A program made the translations under genes and the position numbers. The notes under the pieces were generated by a model. That model was given only the letters and a program-made list of their open reading frames with translations, had not been told where the DNA came from and ran no database searches. 64,000 bases of DNA, taken from contig CAVRNU010000050.1 in assembly GCA_963722585.1 (NCBI GenBank), positions 1-64,000 on the forward strand. The letters are read 5' to 3'. The stretch is from KBS-96 sp963722585. GTDB taxonomy: Bacteria; Acidobacteriota; Terriglobia; Bryobacterales; Bryobacteraceae. Shown here one piece after another: positions 1 to 7,899 of this stretch (the first letter of the stretch is position 1; each line of letters starts with the position of its first letter).

Positions 1-1245
1 TCAGCCCACAATCGTGTGGCTCTTCAAGTCCAGCGTGACCTGATCGCTCGGCGACTTAGAGGTCTGGCCGGGAATCGCGTCGTGAAACTCGACGCGGATT
101 TGCGTGTCACCGGCAACGACGCGCAAGTATCCGTAGTTCTGGTCGTCGTAGTTGTTTAGCGTGACGTCTTTTGTGAGAGCGAGTGGCGTGCGGATGGCTC
201 CGTGCGCTGTTCTCATTCTCACGAGCCCATGGCCGCCCGATCCGCACACAATGTAAGGCGTCTGGAACTTGCCCACGGCCCTCGTATAGCGCTGGTAGTT
301 ATGAGCATGACCGGAGAACACGAAGTGGGGCCAGAAGTTCGCCGATTGGAAACATTGATCGAGGTCCTTCAGCATACGGGGGCTGCCGATGTGATCCAAT
401 CCGCCTGTATACGGCGGATGATGAGTGGCGACAATGACGGCCACGCCTGCTTTCTTCAGACGCTTCATTTGTGCTTCAAGGAACGTTAGTTGCTGGTCGT
501 CAACCGGCGATCGCCGATTGCCCTCGCTCGAGATTACGCCCGGATCTTCGAGCACGTTCGAATACAGTCCAACGATGCTCACAAACGGCGCGTCGAAGGC
601 GAAGTAGACAGCAGGCGCAGTCATCGCAGTTCGAAGGAGGCCAGCTGCTTCGGGCGTGTGCGCTGGTTCGCTGTTCACGAAATTTCGAAGAAAGGCATCG
701 AGCGATGGCGCTGCATCGCCCGAGTAGACCACGCCGTCGTGATTGCCTGGAATAGCGACTATCGGAGCGGGGTAGTTCCGGTAGGGCTCGTAAAACTGAT
801 CGTAATAGTATTTCCCTTCGCCAAAGCTGTAAATCACATCGCCCAAGTGATAGAGGAACGCAGGGACATTGGCCGCCGCTTCATCTTGAAAATCGGCCAC
901 CATCTTGTCCGCCACAAGAGACTGCGTCTCCGGGCCTTTCACCGATCCCGTATCTCCCACGGAGTGAAACACAATTTGGCCATTTTGCATTATCTGCTTT
1001 ACCGCGCTCGCGCCCTGGTCTCCAAGGACCGATTCAAGCGTCTGAACAAGATCGGACGGATCGCGAGGCGCCGGTATGGGTTCGAGAAGCTTCGGATTGA
1101 CCTTCTTATATAGATTCGAATCCGACGGATGCGGCACGGCAAAAGCCGTAGGATCGGGCGACAGCTGAGGCTGCCCGAACTCGGGCTGGCCGTTCGAAGG
1201 GGCCGAACTGACAGGGTGTATTCTCTTTTTTTTTCGTTTGCTCAT
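1..1245 (-). CDS. Calcineurin-like metallophosphoesterase
   Basis: A 414-residue phosphoesterase of the purple-acid-phosphatase-like calcineurin superfamily. The metal-binding blocks appear in the expected order: GDTG (Asp about 98), LGDVIY (Asp about 136), PGNHD (about 167-170), THHPPY (about 275) and SGHAHNYQRY (about 310). These ligands form a dinuclear metal site that hydrolyses phosphomonoesters or diesters. The first 90 residues are low in complexity, starting with a Lys/Arg-rich stretch (SKRKKKR) and then Pro-rich sequence, and show no signal peptide, so the protein is probably cytoplasmic. The gene is complete: its stop is at the very left edge, and it is divergent from the ATP-grasp operon across a 170-bp gap. 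The substrate cannot be told from sequence. Confidence 0.9.
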   Translation of the reverse strand: MSKRKKKRIHPVSSAPSNGQPEFGQPQLSPDPTAFAVPHPSDSNLYKKVNPKLLEPIPAPRDPSDLVQTLESVLGDQGASAVKQIMQNGQIVFHSVGDTGSVKGPETQSLVADKMVADFQDEAAANVPAFLYHLGDVIYSFGEGKYYYDQFYEPYRNYPAPIVAIPGNHDGVVYSGDAAPSLDAFLRNFVNSEPAHTPEAAGLLRTAMTAPAVYFAFDAPFVSIVGLYSNVLEDPGVISSEGNRRSPVDDQQLTFLEAQMKRLKKAGVAVIVATHHPPYTGGLDHIGSPRMLKDLDQCFQSANFWPHFVFSGHAHNYQRYTRAVGKFQTPYIVCGSGGHGLVRMRTAHGAIRTPLALTKDVTLNNYDDQNYGYLRVVAGDTQIRVEFHDAIPGQTSKSPSDQVTLDLKSHTIVG

Positions 1246-1414
1246 TCTTTCTCCTCGCTCTTTGATACATGCTCAGCCGTTACAGCTTTGTGAACGGCCG
1301 GTTCGACTGCTCTGATAATATGCGGGTCAAGGACAATACGCCCGGTTGGCGGCGGCTGTGGTACCCTCAAACATTCCTTCCGCGTCTGAAGAAACCATCA
1401 AGGAAACAGCTCGT

Positions 1415-2905
1415 ATGATTTCGGCTGGACGCGAGCATCTGTTCGACACTCCGGCATTCGCCAACTATCGCCTGGATGACGCCTACGACGAGATGTTTAC
1501 GTTCGAAGGGGCAACCCGGCCGCACTATGAGTCGCTGGTCTCGTACCTGGACCAGCTTCCGGCTGATGAGGTGAAGAGACGGAAGCATTCGGCCGATCTG
1601 TCTTTTCTTCATCAGGGCATCACGTTCACGGTTTACGGACGCAAGGAAGGCACCGAGCGCATTTTCCCGCATGACCTGGTGCCGCGGATCATACTCGACA
1701 GCGAGTGGCGGCGAATTGAGCGCGGACTTGAACAGCGGATTGTCGCCCTGAATCATTTCCTACAGGATATTTACCATGAAGGAAAAATTCTGTCCGACGG
1801 CATTGTGCCCCGTGAGGTGGTCTATAGCTGCCGCCAATTCCGGCGTCCGATGCTGGGCCTTCAAGTGCCGCGAAACATCTACATCACGGTTATTGGCTCC
1901 GACCTGGTGCGGCTCCAAAGCGGCGAGTTTGTGGTGCTCGAGGACAACCTGCGCGTGCCTAGCGGCGTCTCGTACATGCTCACCAGCCGCATGGTGATGA
2001 AGCGCATTTTCCCTCAGCTCTATCATCAATACGGCGTCCAACCCATCGAGCATTATCCGCGCGTGCTTCTGGCTACCCTGCGATCCTTGGCTCCGGAAGG
2101 GAGGCCCGAGCCGACCATTGTTCTGCTGACTCCCGGAGTTTATAATTCGGCCTATTTCGAGCATGCGTACCTGGCACGTCAAATGGGAATTGAGCTTGTG
2201 GAAGGCCGCGATCTGGTTGTGCACGATAATGTCGTCTACATGCGCACGACATTCGGGCTGCAGCGCGTGGACGTGATCTACCGCCGGATCGATGACGATT
2301 TCATCGATCCACTCGCTTTCCGGCCCGACTCGATACTTGGTGTTGCCGGACTCTTCAATGCGTACCGTGCCGGCAATGTGACGCTTGCCAACGCGGTTGG
2401 CACTGGAGTCGCCGACGACAAAGCGCTCTACGCTTACGTGCCCCAGATCATTAAGTACTACTTGGGTTCCGACCCGATTCTCAATAACGTTGAAACCTAT
2501 CTGTTGACGGAGGCGAAGCAGCGCCAGCATGTTCTTGGCAACCTGGATAAGCTGGTCGTAAAGGCAGTTGGCGAATCGGGCGGATACGGAATGCTGATTG
2601 GCCCCCACAGCACACGGGAAGAACGGGATGAGTTCTCGAGACGCATCGAGAGCGATCCAAGAAACTACATTGCGCAACCGACGCTGCTGTTTTCGCGGGC
2701 TGCGTGCCTGACGGACGATGGATTCGAGCCGCGCCACGTCGATCTACGGCCTTACATTCTTTATGGCGACCGCGTAACAGTCGTGCCGGGCGGATTGACC
2801 AGGGTCGCGCTCCGCAAAGGTTCTATCGTTGTGAACTCTTCGCAGGGCGGCGGAAGTAAAGATACGTGGGTGCTGAATGAAACAGACCCAGGTGGAGAAC
2901 AGTAA
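1415..2905 (+). CDS. Circularly permuted ATP-grasp protein
   Basis: Circularly permuted ATP-grasp protein of the DUF404/DUF407 (CP_ATPgrasp_2) type, 496 residues from the ATG at 1415. That ATG has AAGGA ten bases upstream. An in-frame TTG at 1346 would add 23 residues but has no ribosome binding site. Typical segments are FLQDIYH, the NLRVPSGVSYML block, the KAVGESGGYGM glycine-rich loop and a C-terminal GGLTRVALRKGS segment. ATP-grasp enzymes ligate carboxylates to amines through acyl phosphates; for this family the product is unknown. Its stop overlaps the start of the alpha-E gene (TAATG), and a transglutaminase follows. This conserved triad suggests peptide or amide-bond formation and processing (inference). 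Confidence 0.9.
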   Translation: MISAGREHLFDTPAFANYRLDDAYDEMFTFEGATRPHYESLVSYLDQLPADEVKRRKHSADLSFLHQGITFTVYGRKEGTERIFPHDLVPRIILDSEWRRIERGLEQRIVALNHFLQDIYHEGKILSDGIVPREVVYSCRQFRRPMLGLQVPRNIYITVIGSDLVRLQSGEFVVLEDNLRVPSGVSYMLTSRMVMKRIFPQLYHQYGVQPIEHYPRVLLATLRSLAPEGRPEPTIVLLTPGVYNSAYFEHAYLARQMGIELVEGRDLVVHDNVVYMRTTFGLQRVDVIYRRIDDDFIDPLAFRPDSILGVAGLFNAYRAGNVTLANAVGTGVADDKALYAYVPQIIKYYLGSDPILNNVETYLLTEAKQRQHVLGNLDKLVVKAVGESGGYGMLIGPHSTREERDEFSRRIESDPRNYIAQPTLLFSRAACLTDDGFEPRHVDLRPYILYGDRVTVVPGGLTRVALRKGSIVVNSSQGGGSKDTWVLNETDPGGEQ

Positions 2906-3867
2906 TGCTCTCACGTGTCGCGGACAGCTTGTACTGGATGAGCCGTTATATTCAACGCGCCGAATATACAGCGCGGCTCATTGACGTGAATTTCAACCTG
3001 ATGCTGGACGAAGCCGCGCCCAGTTCGGTTAATCGCTGGCGCCGCGTTCTTCGCGTGCTTGGCAACCCGCCGAAGCTGACCTGGAATGGCGATCTGTACG
3101 ATTTGACCCAGCGGCTTTCGCTCGACGTCTCCTGCCAGAGTTCCATCGTGTGGTGCATTACGGCGGCTCGCGAAAATGCGCGGCAAGTCCGCGAGCAGAT
3201 CAGCTCGGAGCAGTGGGAGCGCCTGAATATCCTATATCATCACGTCACGCAGGCGGAACTGAGCGACCTGCATAATGCGCCGCCCACGGAGTTCCTCCAA
3301 TCGGTGATCGAAGGCATACAGTTCTTTCAAGGCTCAAGCGAAACGACTATGCTGCACGGCGAAGGGTGGCAGTTCATGCGAACGGGCCGGTTCCTCGAAC
3401 GTGCTTTTGGCACAGGCGCACTCCTCGATGTTTATACGACCGACTTCTGGGGCCATGCGGCCCGCCATCCTGAAGGGCACGAGTATCTGGAATGGATCGG
3501 ACTACTGCGGTCCTGTACCGCTTTCGAAGCGTATTGCAAAGTCTACACAGCCGATATCACGCCCGAACGGATCGTCGAGTTTCTTCTCCTGCACAAAGAG
3601 TTTCCCCATACGGTCAGATTCTGCATCGAATCGGTCCGCGACGCGCTCGAGCTGATACAGCAGCACAGAGGAGGGCGCAGATCGGCTCCGCTCGACCGCG
3701 TATCGGGGCGCTTGAGCTCGCTGCTTTGTTACGCGGATCTCAATGAGGTTCTGAGCGCAGGAGTTGGCTCGTTTCTCCGCGAAATTCTGCGGCTTTGCGC
3801 CGAAATTCAACAGCTTATTTATCGTATTTTTATTGATTATTCCGTGGAATCGGCTCTGGCCGGCTAG
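2905..3867 (+). CDS. Alpha-E domain protein (DUF403)
   Basis: A 320-residue, almost entirely alpha-helical protein of the alpha-E/DUF403 family. The family N-terminus is clear: MLSRVADSLYWMSRYIQRAE, followed by ENARQVREQISSEQWERLN about 90 residues in and MRTGRFLERA near 155. It is translationally coupled to the ATP-grasp gene by a one-base TAATG overlap and followed after three bases by the transglutaminase. In sequenced bacteria this family is nearly always found between those two partners, sometimes fused to the ATP-grasp, and is thought to be an accessory or substrate-binding part of that amide-ligase system. No enzymatic motif of its own is visible. Confidence 0.9.
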   Translation: MLSRVADSLYWMSRYIQRAEYTARLIDVNFNLMLDEAAPSSVNRWRRVLRVLGNPPKLTWNGDLYDLTQRLSLDVSCQSSIVWCITAARENARQVREQISSEQWERLNILYHHVTQAELSDLHNAPPTEFLQSVIEGIQFFQGSSETTMLHGEGWQFMRTGRFLERAFGTGALLDVYTTDFWGHAARHPEGHEYLEWIGLLRSCTAFEAYCKVYTADITPERIVEFLLLHKEFPHTVRFCIESVRDALELIQQHRGGRRSAPLDRVSGRLSSLLCYADLNEVLSAGVGSFLREILRLCAEIQQLIYRIFIDYSVESALAG

Positions 3868-3870
3868 CTT

Positions 3871-4839
3871 ATGTACTACACCGTTTCGCACCTGACCCGC
3901 TTCCGGTACCACAAGGCGATCAGCGAGAGTGTCATGGAGACACGCATGCACCCGCGGAGCGACGAGAGGCAGCGGTGCCTGATGTTTCATCTGTCGGTCA
4001 GTCCACGGAGCCGCGTGTTTTCCTATCGCGACCACTTGGGAAACCAGATTCATCACTTCGATGTACCGGGCCTGCACACTCAGCTGACAATCATCGCCGA
4101 GTCGACCATCGATCTCCAGGCTCAGAGCCCATTGCCTCCCGCTTTAGGCGCTGATGCCTGGGGCGAAATCGACGCGCTGGTTGATAATGGCGATTACTGG
4201 GAGATGCTTCTGCCCAGCGAATTCGCTCAGCCAACTCCGCTCTTGCATGATCTCGCTCGCTCCCTCTATGTGACGCGGCGCGACGATCCGCTGACTGTCC
4301 TCCGGCAAATCAATCGAGCGCTGTACGAGACCCTCGACTACGTGCCTCGAAGCACAAAAGTGGACTCGCCGATCGACCACGCCCTGGAGCTGCGAAAAGG
4401 AGTCTGCCAGGACTTTGCGCACATCATGATTGCCCTCGTGCGAACGCTGAGTATTCCGTGCCGTTATGTGAGCGGCTATCTCCATCACAGATCGAGTGAC
4501 CACGACCGCTCGGCCGAAGGCGCCACTCACGCTTGGGTAGAAGCTTTGTTGCCGCACTTGGGTTGGGTGGGATTCGATCCTACAAATTCGCTCATCGCCG
4601 GGGAGCGGCATATCCGAACCGCCATCGGCCGCGATTACGCGGATGTGCCGCCGACGAAGGGCATCTATCGCGGACCCACTGAAAGTGAGCTCACGGTGGG
4701 AGTGCGCGTTCAGCCTTCGCAAGATCTACCCTCGATCGATCCCGCCCGCCCCATTCCGGAGGAGTGGTCCGTGCTTTTCGAGCGCGCGCCCGATCCGCCT
4801 CAAACTGCGTTCGCACAGATGCAACAACAGCAGCAGTGA
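3871..4839 (+). CDS. Transglutaminase-like cysteine peptidase family protein
   Basis: Third gene of the ATP-grasp/alpha-E operon, 322 residues. An N-terminal beta-rich region (bacterial transglutaminase-like N domain, about residues 1-90) precedes the transglutaminase core. The catalytic triad is visible: Cys in RKGVCQDFAHIM (about 178), His in THAWVEALL (about 222) and Asp in GWVGFDPTN (about 237). Such proteins cleave or form isopeptide bonds; with an upstream amide ligase, a role as a peptidase or modifying enzyme for the ligase product is plausible but inferred. There is no signal peptide, so it is predicted cytoplasmic. The tail ends in a glutamine run (MQQQQQ). Confidence 0.9.
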   Translation: MYYTVSHLTRFRYHKAISESVMETRMHPRSDERQRCLMFHLSVSPRSRVFSYRDHLGNQIHHFDVPGLHTQLTIIAESTIDLQAQSPLPPALGADAWGEIDALVDNGDYWEMLLPSEFAQPTPLLHDLARSLYVTRRDDPLTVLRQINRALYETLDYVPRSTKVDSPIDHALELRKGVCQDFAHIMIALVRTLSIPCRYVSGYLHHRSSDHDRSAEGATHAWVEALLPHLGWVGFDPTNSLIAGERHIRTAIGRDYADVPPTKGIYRGPTESELTVGVRVQPSQDLPSIDPARPIPEEWSVLFERAPDPPQTAFAQMQQQQQ

Positions 4840-4910
4840 ACCGGCGCGTGACGATCGAGCATTTACTGTTGATACGGTGACCCCGTTGAGGGGTGTAGTA
4901 TGGGCGCCTG

Positions 4911-5843
4911 ATGCTGGAGAGCTTTCGTGTTCGTGTATTCCGGGCCGTAGCGCGGCATTTGAACTTCAGCCGGGCTGCCGAAGAACTGCTGCTGACCCAA
5001 CCCGCCGTGACTCAGCAGATTAAGGCGCTCGAAGATGAGCTCGGTGTGCCTCTTTTTGATCGTGGTGGCGGCCATATCACTCTGACTCCTGGCGGTACGG
5101 CTCTGCTTTCGTTCGCAGAGAAGATGAAGGTGTTATCCGATGAAGCTGTCGAGGCTGTGGCTGCAGTTCACGGACGGCTGGCAGGTGAATTGGTCTTGGG
5201 GGCCTCTCAGACCATCGGACAATATCTCCTACCGAACTTTGTCGCGGCCTTTCTGCGCAACCAGCCAAACGTGCGCCTAACGGCGCGCAGCGGCAACACC
5301 GATCAGATGATCGAGGCGTTGCTTGCTCGCGAGATACACCTGGCACTCATCGAAGGCCCAGAGCAACGGAAGGATATTCACATTGAACCTTTTATGGAAG
5401 ACCATATAGTGTTAGTCGTTCCAGCAAATCATGAATGGGCAAATCAAGAGGTCAAAGTTGCTGACCTGAAGAGCGAGCCGCTTCTGGTGCGCGAGTTCGG
5501 TTCGGGTTCCAGACGCGTGGTCGAGCAGGCCTTAGCGAGGGCAGGACTTAAGGCTAAAGATCTGCGCGTCAGCATGGAACTCGACTCGACCGAAGGTCTG
5601 CTCAATGCAGTTGAGGCGGGTTTAGGAGTTACCTTCGTCTCACGCTGGGCCGTGCGCAATCAGCTCTCGCTCGGCACACTCAAAATTGCTCGAATTCGAG
5701 GCCTCAGGCTCTCTCGCCGGTTTTCAATGGCCTATCCAGCCGGGCCGGAGCCTGGGGGAAGTGTCGGGGCGTTTCGCAGCTTTTTGTTGACGCACTCGCT
5801 GGACGCTAGCCCCGGGCCAAAGGGAAACGTTTGCAGTAGCTGA
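4911..5843 (+). CDS. LysR-family transcriptional regulator
   Basis: A 310-residue LysR-type regulator. The N-terminal winged HTH (about residues 4-62) contains FSRAAEELLLTQPAVTQQI and the DELGVPLFDR wing. A periplasmic-binding-protein-like effector domain follows (about 90-290, with GASQTIGQYLLP at its start). The start is the ATG at 4911, 71 bases after the transglutaminase stop. It resembles the CysB/CbbR branch of LTTRs (helix sequence QPAVTQQIKALE), but the effector cannot be named. Its usual target would be a divergent gene, and none is present. It lies at the end of the ATP-grasp operon, so it may be co-transcribed or regulate that operon. Confidence 0.88.
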   Translation: MLESFRVRVFRAVARHLNFSRAAEELLLTQPAVTQQIKALEDELGVPLFDRGGGHITLTPGGTALLSFAEKMKVLSDEAVEAVAAVHGRLAGELVLGASQTIGQYLLPNFVAAFLRNQPNVRLTARSGNTDQMIEALLAREIHLALIEGPEQRKDIHIEPFMEDHIVLVVPANHEWANQEVKVADLKSEPLLVREFGSGSRRVVEQALARAGLKAKDLRVSMELDSTEGLLNAVEAGLGVTFVSRWAVRNQLSLGTLKIARIRGLRLSRRFSMAYPAGPEPGGSVGAFRSFLLTHSLDASPGPKGNVCSS

Positions 5844-6324
5844 CGCCGCCTGCCGTTCCAGGGAATAACGCAGAGCGGTGCAACCCGTGTGTGCCTGCTA
5901 AGCCAACTCAGTCGAAGGGGTTCTAAAGAAGGAGTTAAGGAGAGCTAAGGATTCTATAAAGATCCACGCGAAAAACAGTATGCTTGCGAGCACAGAGGTT
6001 CATAGCGCGCGTACCTTGCTCTTCACGGCGTTTTTAGTGAATACTTATGCCTTCTTTACGGACATAATTGTAAGTTTTATGTGGGGTCGACTGGTAACAA
6101 CCGATCGTTACATTGAGCAGCCAACTCGAGAGCGGATTCGTTGCAGTACCTGCAAGCGACAGTGCATGCGGTGACAAACAGAACCGGTCCCGAGGCTCCA
6201 ATCGTATCGAGACTCCGAATTTAGTCCAACACACGGAGTCGGTCCCTAAAACTAGCTTCACGCGTATTTTGCCGGCCCAGGGATCAGTTATCCACTCCCG
6301 CGGGTCAATTAAGGATCCAATTGT
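5844..6324. other. Intergenic region, no recognised gene
   Basis: This 481-base gap between the LysR gene and aspartokinase holds only short ORFs with no family resemblance, for example a 64-codon frame at 5980-6174. Because aspartokinase leaders often carry lysine riboswitches, I looked for one and could not recognise its conserved core. AAGGA at 6311-6315 is the likely ribosome binding site for the aspartokinase ATG, about ten bases upstream of it. Base composition is more A+T rich than the neighbouring genes. Confidence 0.5.
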
Positions 6325-7812
6325 ATGATCGTCATGAAATTCGGCGGATCTTCCGTCGCCACAGTGGCTCGCATAAAGCATGTCACGTCCATCATTCAAT
6401 CAGCATTAACTCGCCAGCCAGTGGTGGTAGTCTCGGCGTTCGGTGATACCACCAACCAGTTGGTTCAACTTCTGGATGAAGCCCGACACGGGTTTACGTA
6501 CTCGGCTTGGAAGATACAGAAGGAGTTGAAAGAATATCACTTTGGCATCGCAGAGGAGATCTTGTCACCAGAGGCGCTAGCCGCGATAGACCGATATCTT
6601 CGGAGCACTTTCCGCGACCTGCACGTGCAGATGTTAGAGGTCGCCGAGGAAGGACGCGAAGTCACTCCGGCGCTTACCGACCAGGTGTTGAGCCTGGGAG
6701 AGCAGCTTTCGAGTAAAATCCTCGCGGCGGCGCTCAAACAAGCTGGTATCAACGCTCTCCATTTCGATGCAAGAGACTTGATTCTCACGGATGATAATTT
6801 CACGCGAGCAACGCCGCGGTATTGGGAAACCTACGCCAAGATCAGATGGTCGATTCCACGGGTAGCTGCATCCGAAGTTGCCGTGCTTGGCGGGTTCATC
6901 GGCGCGACGGAGGATGGAATGACAACAACTCTCGGTCGCGGAGGCTCCGATCTAACTGCTTCCATTGTCGGAGCTGCCATTAACGCTGAGGAGATTCAAA
7001 TCTGGAAGGATGTTGATGGGATGTTGACTTGCGATCCGAAGTTGAAGAAGGGTGGATACAGGCTGAGGACACTCTCGTACCGCGAAGCTGCAGAGCTGGC
7101 GGAGGCTGGCGCCAAGATTTTGCATCCCGACACGATCGCTCCTGCCAGACGTCTTCGCATTCCAGTCGTCTTGCGCAATACGTTTCGGCCGGAAATGGAA
7201 GGCACCAGAATCACGGCTGACGCGAAACAGAGTGTCAATACAGTGAAGTCAATCGCTTGCAAACTTGACGTTACGCTGCTCGAAATCCGCTCCCCACATG
7301 CTGGAATCAGCGTCGCTGAAGGCGCTCGTAATCTGATTAATGCGTGCAGGCAGCACAAAGTGACAGCGAACTTATTGGGGATATCGGATGAGGCAATCTA
7401 TGTCGCACTCGATGCTCGCGAAGATCACAGACAACTCAGCTTTTCGTTGGAGCAGTGTTTAGAGTTTCGTGTCCGCGGACATCAGGCTGTCCTTACGCTT
7501 GTAGGAAAGGGGCTGCATGAAAGCTCTGAGGCTCGGTCCCGCCTTTGGCGGCTTATGGCCGATGCTCCCGTTGTGATGCTACCGCAATGCCAAGGCTCCT
7601 GCTCTCTTTCCATCGTGGTTCCTGCCCGGGACCTCCTTACCTATCTGGAGATCCTGCATAAGGAATTCTTCAGCGACGTAGATTCTTCAGTTTTTGCACA
7701 CTGCACGGTTCCAGAATCGGTAACTCCGCGGCTCGAACGCGGTAAGTCAACAAGAATGGCAAATCGTGATTCTGAGGGCACGAAGACAACAAGATTAGTT
7801 TTCGCAAAGTAG
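6325..7812 (+). CDS. lysC: Aspartate kinase
   Basis: A 495-residue monofunctional aspartokinase, which phosphorylates aspartate to 4-aspartyl phosphate, the first step towards lysine, methionine, threonine and diaminopimelate. The amino-acid kinase domain starts with MKFGGSSV (residue 4 onward), has GRGGSDLTAS for ATP binding (about 213) and a KDVDGMLTCDP segment (about 233). Two C-terminal ACT-type regulatory segments follow (about 310-470), so allosteric feedback by an end-product amino acid is expected. Its length and architecture resemble the kinase half of bifunctional ThrA, but no homoserine dehydrogenase follows; the protein ends soon after the ACT region. It stands alone, convergent with the ADOP permease gene. 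Confidence 0.9.
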   Translation: MIVMKFGGSSVATVARIKHVTSIIQSALTRQPVVVVSAFGDTTNQLVQLLDEARHGFTYSAWKIQKELKEYHFGIAEEILSPEALAAIDRYLRSTFRDLHVQMLEVAEEGREVTPALTDQVLSLGEQLSSKILAAALKQAGINALHFDARDLILTDDNFTRATPRYWETYAKIRWSIPRVAASEVAVLGGFIGATEDGMTTTLGRGGSDLTASIVGAAINAEEIQIWKDVDGMLTCDPKLKKGGYRLRTLSYREAAELAEAGAKILHPDTIAPARRLRIPVVLRNTFRPEMEGTRITADAKQSVNTVKSIACKLDVTLLEIRSPHAGISVAEGARNLINACRQHKVTANLLGISDEAIYVALDAREDHRQLSFSLEQCLEFRVRGHQAVLTLVGKGLHESSEARSRLWRLMADAPVVMLPQCQGSCSLSIVVPARDLLTYLEILHKEFFSDVDSSVFAHCTVPESVTPRLERGKSTRMANRDSEGTKTTRLVFAK

Positions 7813-7899
7813 AACATTCTAACCGAACTTCATCACTAAGCCGGTTGCTGAGCGCGCGGTTCTGTAATTTCTTATGAATCAACGTGCGTATTGGTAGTG

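Noticed and set aside
1760..2737. 325-codon minus-strand frame
   Set aside because: Shadow of the ATP-grasp gene in a high-GC context.
5980..6174. 64-codon frame with a hydrophobic stretch
   Set aside because: No ribosome binding site, no family resemblance and in-gap position; likely chance.
5844..6324. Lysine riboswitch before aspartokinase
   Set aside because: I could not recognise the conserved core or its helices; calling it from position alone is not supported.
6034..6399. 121-codon frame antisense to the start of aspartokinase
   Set aside because: It overlaps the conserved N-terminus of aspartokinase and has no recognisable product.
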